A stretch of 27,933 nucleotides of DNA from Acrasis kona (lineage: Eukaryota > Heterolobosea > Eutetramitea > Acrasida > Acrasidae). Shown here in pieces: positions 18,240-25,968 of this stretch. Below the pieces are notes generated by a model, which was not told the origin of the DNA, ran no database searches, and saw only the letters and a list, made by a program, of their open reading frames with translations. The translations under genes were made by a program, and so were the position numbers. The stretch is from positions 1 to 27,933 of the forward strand of contig JAOPGA020001808.1 in assembly GCA_026419775.2 (NCBI GenBank), in the 5' to 3' direction. The stretch's first letter is position 1. Each line of letters opens with the position of its first letter.

Positions 18240-19189
18240 TTGTTGGATTAGGGTTTCAAAAAAAGAATGATAAAGTCACAGAAATGTCAACCGATTTAAG
18301 AAAGATTTTGAACGAGAAAGAGTTTGACAATTCTAGAAGCGAAATTATTTGGGCCTTTAAAGTAATTGAGCGAGCAGTTTTAGTTGATTTAGAAACTAAT
18401 AATATTGGTGGGTTTAAACGAGTGGCGTCAGCTATGACCAAACTTAAAACTGTTTATCCTGAATACCCGTTTGAAATACCTGTAATGTATATAAATATCA
18501 ATGGATCTACATCTTCTAGTCATTATGACAAGAATGATTGTTCGACTTTTCCAGGATATGTGTTAGCATTTAAAACACCTGATTGTCATGGTGGAGATTT
18601 ATATTGCCATCAAATAAACGTACAATGCAACATTGATCATGGAGGTCTAGTGAATTCAGCATTACATTTGTTATATCACTCAAACACAGACATTGTTCAA
18701 GGTTCTCGATGCTCAGCAATTGTACCTTTTCATAATAGATTTTTGAAGTACGCCGATATGGATCAACAAGATGTGATGCCATCATACGTAGGTTATTTCA
18801 TTGTCAAAGGAAAGCTTTCGAATGATGAATCTGAGGGAGCTACACAATTAAAAAAGAAAAGCTTCAATATGATCAAGTATTCCTTATCACATGTGAAGAA
18901 GAGAGAAGGGAAAATAAAGTTCGCATTTTTAGACGATAGTCAATATCAAGAAGCATGCCAATCTATTGATTTGGGAATTCAATACATGGTTACATACGGG
19001 TATACTCTGTTAAGAACAAAAGCGTTACAAAACATTCCAAAAGATTTAGACCTAGATGGGACTATTAATTATTTGTGTAATGCAAGATTCTTGTATGATG
19101 AGTCAAAGATAAACATGGAACGCATTGAACCTTTTGCCCCGCCAGAGCGCATTGTAACAGCAATTACTAAACAGCATCAAAAATCCTAA
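18208..19189 (+). CDS. 2-oxoglutarate/Fe(II) dioxygenase-like domain (second half of the split gene)
   Basis: Open across the A-run, with the first GTG at 18227, to TAA 19187-19189. The core reads SSSHYDKNDCSTFPGYVLAF, then CHGGDLYCHQINVQC, then LLYHSNTDIVQGSRCSAIV. The order H-x-D (Fe ligands), GGxL (strand after the ligand loop), second His in LYHS and Gly-x-Arg (2-oxoglutarate carboxylate) fits double-stranded beta-helix dioxygenases. In proteins and nucleic acids these hydroxylate or demethylate; TET/JBP, AlkB and prolyl hydroxylases are examples. A zinc finger in front would suit a nucleic-acid substrate, which is inference. The C-terminal 110 residues are helical and unrecognised. The spacing from H-x-D to the distal His is about 60 residues, acceptable for the family. 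Confidence 0.5.
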
Positions 19190-19406
19190 GAGGAAAAAAC
19201 TATTTCATGCCCCCTCAATGAGCGAGAAGGATGCGAGCGCAACGTGTAAAATGTTGTCTATAAAAGACAACAGAGTAGGACTTTTCTTCAACTCAACAAC
19301 CTATTCAGACGATAACAAAAATCATAAGGAGAAACTGTTCCATGCTCCATCAATGAGTGAGGAAGATGCAAGTGCAATGTATGATATGTTGTCTATTTTG
19401 AAATAA
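19158..19406 (+). CDS. Tandemly duplicated 45-codon unit, possible C-terminal tail of the preceding gene
   Basis: The frame is open from 19158, overlapping the end of the dioxygenase-like frame by about 30 bp, with ATG at 19218 and stop 19404-19406. KLFHAPSMSEKDASATCKML and KLFHAPSMSEEDASAMYDML are spaced 135 bp (45 codons) apart, and each is followed by LSI. The differences are mostly at wobble or single positions, so the duplication has been read as protein. It may be the true C-terminus after one more frame change between 19158 and 19189, or a small separate gene. No known motif. Confidence 0.35.
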   Translation, partial: QQLLNSIKNPKRKKLFHAPSMSEKDASATCKMLSIKDNRVGLFFNSTTYSDDNKNHKEKLFHAPSMSEEDASAMYDMLSILK

Positions 19407-19951
19407 ATGTTCAGGATTGTTTTACAAATTAAGAACTTTACACATATGTAACTAATAATATAGATTATCATTACGATCATGATATTATTGAATGTCAAAA
19501 CATAAGTGAATGATAATGAATAACTAAATGTAATACACATTACAGCAGAGGAAGGTCTTTTTTGAAAATTGGAGAAGTGTCGAACTTATTTTTGGCATTT
19601 TTCAAACTTTGGGATGAGTTTTCTCCACAGCTACACAATAACTAATCTAGTGCTTTAATAATATTACGTCGGACATTTAGGACAATATGTGTGAGTTGTT
19701 TGTTTTCAAAATACTATAAGAGTGGCTTCTGTAGCAAGTGTCGACTTTATTTTTAGAGCCGCGGGGGACTTGTTCTGCAACAAAAAAGCGCAAGCTGAAA
19801 TAATAAAAAATCTCTTTATAATTACGATTCAAAAAGCGTTGGTTCTCCAAAATTCTCTTATTTTATGTATTTGATCGTTCTAGAATTGGATCTAAGAATA
19901 TTTGATTTATCCAAACTCTATTATTGTAAAGCACACAATAATTCAACCCTT
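19407..19951. other. 545-bp stretch without a gene; short imperfect direct repeat
   Basis: AAGTGTCGAACTTATTTTTGG (from 19575) and AAGTGTCGACTTTATTTTTAG (from 19735) repeat about 160 bp apart. Otherwise A/T-rich, with no frame that looks coding. Confidence 0.4.
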
Positions 19952-20182
19952 TCAAGTTATATAAGCGAGGATACTGGAAAATAATGTAGCTCCTGTTTTA
20001 TAAACTAGTGCACTATTTGATTTATAATCAATTTTGTCGCACAACTCTTGATGTAACTTTTCCCTCGCCAATTTGTCTTTTATTTTATCTAAATTGATTA
20101 GATAATTTCCAATGTACGTTATCAAAACTAATTTATAAAGTTTTGATTGGAGGGAAACAATCTGTCGTAATGAATTTGTCAA
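19952..20182 (-). CDS. Small hypothetical protein
   Basis: 76 codons from ATG 20182, with regular hydrophobic spacing (SLQSKLYKLVLITYIGNYL) and a Lys/Glu-rich helix (IKDKLAREKLHQELCDKI). No signal peptide or known motif. It overlaps a plus-strand frame (20170-20325, beginning MNLSNQHQALANINYG) by 13 bp. I cannot tell which, if either, is expressed. Shortness and lack of homology clues keep confidence low. Confidence 0.22.
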   Translation of the reverse strand: MTNSLRQIVSLQSKLYKLVLITYIGNYLINLDKIKDKLAREKLHQELCDKIDYKSNSALVYKTGATLFSSILAYIT

Positions 20183-20325
20183 ATCAACATCAAGCGTTGG
20201 CGAATATTAATTATGGCTCAGTGGTGTTTCCAACTTTGTCACAAGATCAAAAGAAACTTGCCACTTCATGTATGATGCAGCATGAATCAATTTTGAAGAA
20301 ATACTTTAATGTGAACATTAAATAA
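20170..20325 (+). CDS. Small hypothetical protein, weak
   Basis: 51 codons from an ATG, with a Ser/Gln start and a helix-like end (DQKKLATSCMMQHES). AATAAA overlaps the stop codon. It overlaps the minus-strand frame at its 5' end. No function can be suggested. Confidence 0.18.
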   Translation: MNLSNQHQALANINYGSVVFPTLSQDQKKLATSCMMQHESILKKYFNVNIK

Positions 20326-20623
20326 AAATCCCATTACGTCCCACTCATAGTTTTGAGTTTTGATCTCTCGGACCAAAAATAAATCGACCTGTAGTGTGAT
20401 TGAGTTTACTGTATCATTTGCGTCTTTTAATCCAACATTCGGAGAGTACTTGTTACAAGAAGAAATGGCTGATTACTTGCAAATTTATCTTTACGACAGG
20501 TTTTTTTAATTCCGGCGTTGGTCGAGGTGAGTTACTCTATATAAATCTAGGCATTTAAATCTTTTGTCCGTTTTATTAGTTTATTTACGACAATAATCGC
20601 ACGACATACAGTCCTGAGGTCTA
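20326..20623. other. Spacer, nothing seen
   Basis: No coding frame, repeat or RNA gene that I can support in this stretch. Confidence 0.35.
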
Positions 20624-21110
20624 GTGCTCCTCAACCATACATTATTAGGTTGGCAGGAAAATTGTAAGAACATAAAACACCAATCCAGACGACGATCATT
20701 GCCTACTTCTAAAATCCAGACATTGCAGGAAATAGAGCCGGAAGAAGTCATGCAACGTCGCAAACGGGAGACGGCAAAAAGGGTATGGACGCTGGTCGAA
20801 AGCCAAGCATCTAAGTCTAACAAACAAAATCTCCAATCAGCCGAAAAAGAGAAGACGATCGCCAGCTTATACTGACTAGACATACCATTCATATGACCTC
20901 GTTACCTCATTTCGAACGACGAGGCATTTGGCTACCTTAAGAGCAAGTTTGCCCACATGGTTTCGACTATCTTAGGAATGGATGCGAAGTACTGTTTCGG
21001 TGAAGGAACGTCGACTCAAACCTCCTATTTCAAAATTTCTTTACACATGAAGAAAGAAGATATGAGGAATCATGATCAAATCTAAGCATTTATGAAATAG
21101 TAAAATGTAT
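20624..21110 (+). pseudogene. Hypothetical basic protein fragment with broken continuation
   Basis: 20624-20875 reads an Arg/Lys/Gln-rich sequence (EPEEVMQRRKRETAKRVW; NLQSAEKEKTIASLY) starting at TTG. After the stop, another frame (about 20905-21085) reads LISNDEAFGYLKSKF, HMVSTILGMDAKYCFGEG and SYFKISLHMKKEDM before a stop. The second piece looks like real protein. Together they suggest a decayed gene. A resemblance to the DxE and S-x-H region of archaeo-eukaryotic primases crossed my mind but is too faint to call. Confidence 0.25.
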
Positions 21111-21387
21111 TCTCGAACCAGGAGCAACGGATGACTTCCTTTTATATCAAAGTCCGCTATGTTACCAACTACACCATTCGAGATACGTAATAATATTGGC
21201 TGCTTCCTACTGGGATGTTTGATAATATTAATTGATAGTGGAGGATATTGTGAATAGTTGATTTGTAATACTAAAAACGATGAGAAGTCCAGATGTCAAC
21301 AAAGCAATTAAATCCTTCAACTCAAATCACCAAAAGAGTGACGCTGAGGTAGTTGTCGTTCGCTCTTCTTAACGACAAATCTTACAT
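21111..21387. other. Spacer, nothing seen
   Basis: Scattered short frames only, with stops in all plus frames. Confidence 0.35.
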
Positions 21388-21793
21388 TTGACAAAGCATG
21401 AGTTGAGAAGTTGCGTACAAATCAACCATGATACCTTCGTACATCTCAAAGGAATACATACCCTCGACATGAGTTACTGTTATCAAATTACCGATGATGC
21501 ATTTTTGCACCTCAAAGGTATACACACCCTTGACATGTGTGACTGTTCGAAAGTCAATGATGAAGCATTTGTGCACCTTAAAGAAATACATGCTCTGAGC
21601 GTGAGTGATTGTGGTCGAACTACCTATGATGCATTCGTGCACCTCAAAGGAATACATACTCTACAAAGGAATGCACGCTTCGGATATGAGGGATTGTAGT
21701 CAAATCACTGATAAAGCATTTGTTCATCTCAAAGGAATACACACTCTATACGTGTGTGGTTATGAACTAATCACCGACGCAGCGCTCATCTAG
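21388..21793 (+). pseudogene. Cysteine-type leucine-rich repeat fragment, about five 25-residue repeats, frameshifted
   Basis: A 75-bp unit encodes FVHLKGIHTLDMSYCYQITD-type repeats: HLKGIHTLDM, then a C, then Q-I-T-D-x-A, every 25 residues. This matches the Cys-containing LRR class of F-box and AMN1-like proteins, solenoids that present partners for ubiquitination. The first frame (to 21699) covers four repeats, and the fourth breaks at about 21660. The second frame resumes with SDMRDCSQITDKAFVHLKG and ends at TAG 21791. No F-box or start is present upstream (the first ORF start is TTG). It is a remnant cut from a longer gene. Confidence 0.68.
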
Positions 21794-21956
21794 ATGGAGT
21801 AAGAGTGCTAAGGGCAGAATATGGCTCCAATTTAGTCTGAAGCAATGGAACAAGTATTATCAAACAGAATGCTTTCTTGAGAATAAAAGTTGAAATACAA
21901 TCATCATGATGTTTTGAATAATTCTATTAATGTACATTAAAACCGATTTGGGATCT

Positions 21957-22490
21957 TTAGGATAAGAACTGTCTACTTTTGCTACTAGTGATTGATCTTG
22001 GACTTGATGGAGGTCTAGGACTTGATGGTGTTTCTATTTTTGGGAGAGATTTTGTTGCTGAGCATAATCTATCAAATACTCCTAACGACATGACATTTTT
22101 TCTTGGTGTAGTAATCTCGTCAACTTTTTTTTGAAATTTATCGCTGATGCCGTCCAGTTCGATACGGCCCCATGCATCGGTAAATGGTTGAGTGCTGACA
22201 AATCTATTATCAATCTTGTGTTCTTTACGAGTATCTAAATCTCTTGAGTGACTGCCATATTGGTAGTCATCCAACTGCAATACATTCCTTTCTTTAGTCA
22301 TTGATATGTGCTTGTTTGAAGACCCGACCGATATTGTAAGGTCTGGCAAGGTAACTTTTTGTAGTGAATCTAAATCTAACTTAAAGTCCCTCTTTTTCGA
22401 CTGCTTGTCCAGTTCCTTTTGAGAGCCGATTGTCATTCTTCTACTGCTTGGTGATTTATAAATAGGCTCCAATGAGTCAGGCGAAGACAA
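21957..22490 (-). CDS. Ser/Pro-rich hydrophilic protein, unknown
   Basis: A minus-strand frame, open upstream of 22490 to a putative acceptor AAATTTACAG (ending near 22567). It reads SIPAATRLAPDDSLELSSP, YKSPSSRRMTIGSQ, LQKVTLPDLTISVGSS, FTDAWGRIELDGISDKF, and ends SSPRPPSSPRSITSSK with stop at 21957. SP/TP sites suggest a phosphoregulated or disordered scaffold. The first in-frame ATG is within RRMTIGSQ, so the start is either there (shortening it to about 160 residues) or on an upstream exon that I could not identify. A donor-like GTAAGG lies on the minus strand near 22710. No family recognised. It is divergent from the RecQ gene. Confidence 0.5.
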   Translation of the reverse strand: MSSPDSLEPIYKSPSSRRMTIGSQKELDKQSKKRDFKLDLDSLQKVTLPDLTISVGSSNKHISMTKERNVLQLDDYQYGSHSRDLDTRKEHKIDNRFVSTQPFTDAWGRIELDGISDKFQKKVDEITTPRKNVMSLGVFDRLCSATKSLPKIETPSSPRPPSSPRSITSSKSRQFLS

Positions 22491-22814
22491 CTCTAGAGAA
22501 TCATCTGGTGCTAAGCGCGTAGCAGCAGGTATGCTTGGAGCGACAATAATAGCTGCTGCCGTGCTGTAAATTTATAATAGGATGTTGAATAAAGAGTTTT
22601 TTTTAGATTGTTTGACATTTTTTCATAGTGATTGATAACCACAAAAAAGTATTGCAATGTCTCCTCTGAATTTATATTTCCATCACAACCGTGGGTGTTT
22701 TTTTCCTTACGTAATGTTGGTTCAACGTTGCCTGTTTTGTAAAGTTATCCGAATTCGAGTGAAGGGGAACTCAACTAGATATTTATTTCGACAAATAGAG
22801 GGAACAGAAGTTTG
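22491..22814. promoter_or_regulatory. Divergent region between the Ser/Pro-rich gene and RecQ
   Basis: Contains the presumed first intron or exon of the minus-strand gene, T-runs at 22596-22602 and 22697-22703, and the RecQ 5' flank. No TATA-like element at a convincing position. Confidence 0.35.
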
Positions 22815-25800
22815 ATGACCTCTCAAAGCAACAACCTAGAAGCACAGCTACAATATTTATCCGATATAAAGAAAGGCAGTATAATAAATAGACCTGAAGT
22901 ACCGAAGAAGAAGTTTAATTTCGATAAATCGAAGCTATTTGGTGCCAAGCCTCCCTCGTCTTCGCCCTCACCTTTAATACCTAAATTAAATGTAGTATCT
23001 GCTCCTTCACAACCAAGATTAAATTTGAAACAAACATCATCTTCTGTTAAGAGTGATGACACTGAACAAATAATACCAACTCGCACCGCACCTAAAATCA
23101 CACAATCAAGGCAATCAATAAACATTGACTCTGAAGATGATGACATTCAAATCAACGAGGATTCTTTTGGAGATCCCAACACTCAAGTCTCTTCCAACCA
23201 CAATAAAGATACCTTCAAGACTATCGCTGAGGAGTACTCAGAGTTGGTCAACCTCATGTTTGAGATCTCACAAAAAGGAGGTGATGTAATATGTTCCAAA
23301 GTTTTATCAAAAAAGAACGATTTAGAAGAAAGGCTCAAAGTAATGCCCAAACACGACATACAGCCTGTACAGACGCAGTCATTCCAATCCAACTCCTACA
23401 ATAATCACAACGACACATTCCAACACAATTCCTACAACAACGATCTAATCGATGCCGACGCAGCTGACTTTTCGAACAATGATTACAGTACACAGCAAGG
23501 CAACAACTACAACAATAACGACTCACAACATACATTCGATTATAACAACAACAATTATAACAACAACACTTACAACACGCCAATCGTAAACTACGCTGGA
23601 GAAAAACTAAAAGATTCCGACGAACAACTCGCCAGGAGTGGAAAATGGGGGAGCAAGTTCTCGTGGTCGACCGATCTGCTAGGTCTCATGAAGGACGCGT
23701 TCGGTCTACATTCATTCCGCACCAATCAAGAAGAAGCGGTCAATGCCACATTAGCAAGAAGGGATGTGTTCGTCATCATGCCCACCGGTGGAGGAAAGAG
23801 TTTATGTTACCAACTACCAGCACTTCACGACAACGGAGTCACCATCGTCATCTCCCCGCTGTTGAGTTTGATTCAAGATCAAGTCATGCAGTTGGTCCAG
23901 AACGACATTCCTGCTACATTTCTAAGCGGAGAACAAACCGAAGAAAAAACAAGAAGCATTTATAAGGAATTGAGGGGAGTGCCCGTCTTGAAATTACTGT
24001 ACGTAACGCCGGAGAAGATTTCAAAATCACCAGCATTCAAAGATGTGTTGAGGAGTTTGAACAATCGTGGTTTATTGAGCAGAGTGGTGATTGACGAAGC
24101 ACATTGCATTAGTGCATGGGGACATGACTTTAGGAAGGATTATCGCACGTTGAGTCTGTTCAAGAAGGATTTCCCTGGAGTGCCGGTGATGGCTTTGACT
24201 GCCACTGCTACGGCGCGTGTACAAGCCGACGTGTTGCATCAATTGGGAATGGATAAGGGGAACGCATGTATATTGAAGGGTAGTTTTAATCGTGATAACT
24301 TGTTTTATGAAGTAAGAAAGAAGGAATCTCTGGACAAGACGACCAAGGACATTTCTGAATTTATCAATAAAAATTATAGAGGTGCCAGCGGCATCATTTA
24401 TTGTTTGTCTAGAAGCGATTGTGATAAAATGTGCGAAGCCATGATTTCTCTTGGTCATACTTGTGCAGTGTATCATTCCGGCGTAGATGTTGATAAGAAA
24501 CAATTTAACCACGAACAGTGGAGTAGGGACGCCGTGCGTATTATGGTTGCCACTATTGCTTTTGGTATGGGTATCAATAAACCCGACGTGAGATTTGTTG
24601 TTCATCATTCCCTTCCAAAGAGTATCGAAGATTATTATCAAGAAGCTGGTAGAGCCGGTAGGGATGGTTTGAAAAGTCATTGTATTTTATATTATTCTTA
24701 TGCTGATCGGGCACGTCAAGCAAAGTTTATCGAAAATCCTACGCCCGATTACAATCCGACTCCTGTCAGTTCTCTCAACCAAGCAAATAACTATGATAAT
24801 TTGAACAAGATTGTAGGATACTGCGAGGACGATGCCTACTGTCGTAGAGTCACTCAGTTGCGTCATTTTGGCCAAACTTTTGATCCTAAACAGTGTAACA
24901 ATCATTGTGACAATTGCATCAATCCTTATCCCATTGAGACAAAAGACTTTACAGCCCATGCAAAGAGCTTCATTGAGGTCGTTAGAGGAATAGGCGGAAG
25001 ACAAAGTCTCAAGCACTGCATTGAAGTTTGGCGTGGAGGTCTCAGCGCAAAGATCAAGCAAGCACAACATGACAAGATTGAAGGATATGGAACCGGTAAG
25101 GGAATGAAAAAGTACGAATGTGACCGTCTGGCCACTCAGATGGTGTTAGATGGATACTTTAACGAAACCTTCATCACGACAGACTTTGGAGGAACATATT
25201 CACACATTGACGTCAACGAAGCACATTGTTCATCCATCATGGAGGGTAGGAAGACAATATCTCTTGCCATTAGAGGAACAACATTATCATCAAGCACCAA
25301 AAAGAAATCAGGTGGCATCCAAAGAACACTCAAAGTCACCACGCCATCAAGCAGCAGCAAGGCCACTTCAGATAAGCAATTGGAAGAACTCAAGAAACTC
25401 TTAATGGACAAGAGACAAGCCATTGCAAAGGCTAAGGAATTTGCATCCTATCACATTGTGTCAGGTGCCACTCTTGATGAGTTGGTCAAGCTACAGCCAA
25501 TCGAAATCGAAGACTTGCTAACGGTCAAAGGATTAGGTAAGAACAAGATCAAGAGCTACGGAGTCGATTTCATTAGCGTCATTAGAGAATTCAGGGCAAG
25601 ACATTTCCACGACTGCACGGTTATGACCGAAAAGGAGAAACAAGATATGCAGGCCATTGCCGACAGTAGCAAATTCGAATTGAAAACAAATGTGGGCGCA
25701 TCCTCTCCACCCTCGTCTCCGCCATCAAATCGCGCCACAAGCAGCAGCAGCAGCAACAACAACAACCAACCAGATGATGAAGACGATGACATTCAATTGA

Positions 25801-25961
25801 TGGGCATCGAAGATGATGTGGTATTAATCGACGACGATGACTTTAATTTTGAAGACGACGATGTTGATTTGGCATTAAACATGGCCATGGAGGAAGACGA
25901 CACAAGGTTTCAAAAAACACCAAAAACAAGTGTAAACAAAAAATCACCCTATGATAAATAA
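22815..25961 (+). CDS. RecQ-family ATP-dependent DNA helicase, BLM/Sgs1 type
   Basis: An intact 1048-residue protein from ATG 22815. The N-terminus is disordered and acidic/Ser-rich, with an Asn-rich tract at about residues 195-255. RecQ motif 0/I is FRTNQEEAV and [14 protein letters not shown] (Walker A near residue 325). Ia is [15 protein letters not shown] is [15 protein letters not shown] (DEAH near 426). III is [10 protein letters not shown] is [14 protein letters not shown] is [20 protein letters not shown] and [12 protein letters not shown] (near 609). The RQC zinc site is [10 protein letters not shown]...CNNHCDNC (about 675-701). An HRDC-type domain lies at about 865-925. An acidic tail contains VVLIDDDD, a SUMO-interaction-type motif. 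Full domain set and Sgs1/BLM-like size suggest a nuclear helicase dissolving recombination and replication intermediates. Single exon. Confidence 0.93.
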   Translation: MTSQSNNLEAQLQYLSDIKKGSIINRPEVPKKKFNFDKSKLFGAKPPSSSPSPLIPKLNVVSAPSQPRLNLKQTSSSVKSDDTEQIIPTRTAPKITQSRQSINIDSEDDDIQINEDSFGDPNTQVSSNHNKDTFKTIAEEYSELVNLMFEISQKGGDVICSKVLSKKNDLEERLKVMPKHDIQPVQTQSFQSNSYNNHNDTFQHNSYNNDLIDADAADFSNNDYSTQQGNNYNNNDSQHTFDYNNNNYNNNTYNTPIVNYAGEKLKDSDEQLARSGKWGSKFSWSTDLLGLMKDAFGLHSFRTNQEEAVNATLARRDVFVIMPTGGGKSLCYQLPALHDNGVTIVISPLLSLIQDQVMQLVQNDIPATFLSGEQTEEKTRSIYKELRGVPVLKLLYVTPEKISKSPAFKDVLRSLNNRGLLSRVVIDEAHCISAWGHDFRKDYRTLSLFKKDFPGVPVMALTATATARVQADVLHQLGMDKGNACILKGSFNRDNLFYEVRKKESLDKTTKDISEFINKNYRGASGIIYCLSRSDCDKMCEAMISLGHTCAVYHSGVDVDKKQFNHEQWSRDAVRIMVATIAFGMGINKPDVRFVVHHSLPKSIEDYYQEAGRAGRDGLKSHCILYYSYADRARQAKFIENPTPDYNPTPVSSLNQANNYDNLNKIVGYCEDDAYCRRVTQLRHFGQTFDPKQCNNHCDNCINPYPIETKDFTAHAKSFIEVVRGIGGRQSLKHCIEVWRGGLSAKIKQAQHDKIEGYGTGKGMKKYECDRLATQMVLDGYFNETFITTDFGGTYSHIDVNEAHCSSIMEGRKTISLAIRGTTLSSSTKKKSGGIQRTLKVTTPSSSSKATSDKQLEELKKLLMDKRQAIAKAKEFASYHIVSGATLDELVKLQPIEIEDLLTVKGLGKNKIKSYGVDFISVIREFRARHFHDCTVMTEKEKQDMQAIADSSKFELKTNVGASSPPSSPPSNRATSSSSSNNNNQPDDEDDDIQLMGIEDDVVLIDDDDFNFEDDDVDLALNMAMEEDDTRFQKTPKTSVNKKSPYDK

Positions 25962-25968
25962 AACACAT
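25962..25968. other. 7-bp convergent gap between RecQ and DPP stop codons
   Basis: RecQ TAA is at 25959-25961 and the DPP stop on the minus strand at 25969-25971. Their 3' UTRs must overlap in antisense if both are transcribed. Confidence 0.8.

Noticed and set aside
20905-21085. Faint resemblance to an archaeo-eukaryotic primase
   Set aside because: Only a loose DxP/SxH spacing; no catalytic DxD/E can be read in one frame.
22823-23583. Minus-strand open frames (Ser- and Cys-rich) opposite the RecQ N-terminus
   Set aside because: They mirror the Asn/Ser-rich RecQ tract; the Cys-rich reading is the complement of Asn/Gln codons.
24072-24680. 202-codon minus-strand open frame inside RecQ
   Set aside because: It is antisense to the most conserved helicase motifs, and its composition follows from RecQ codon bias; no motif of its own.
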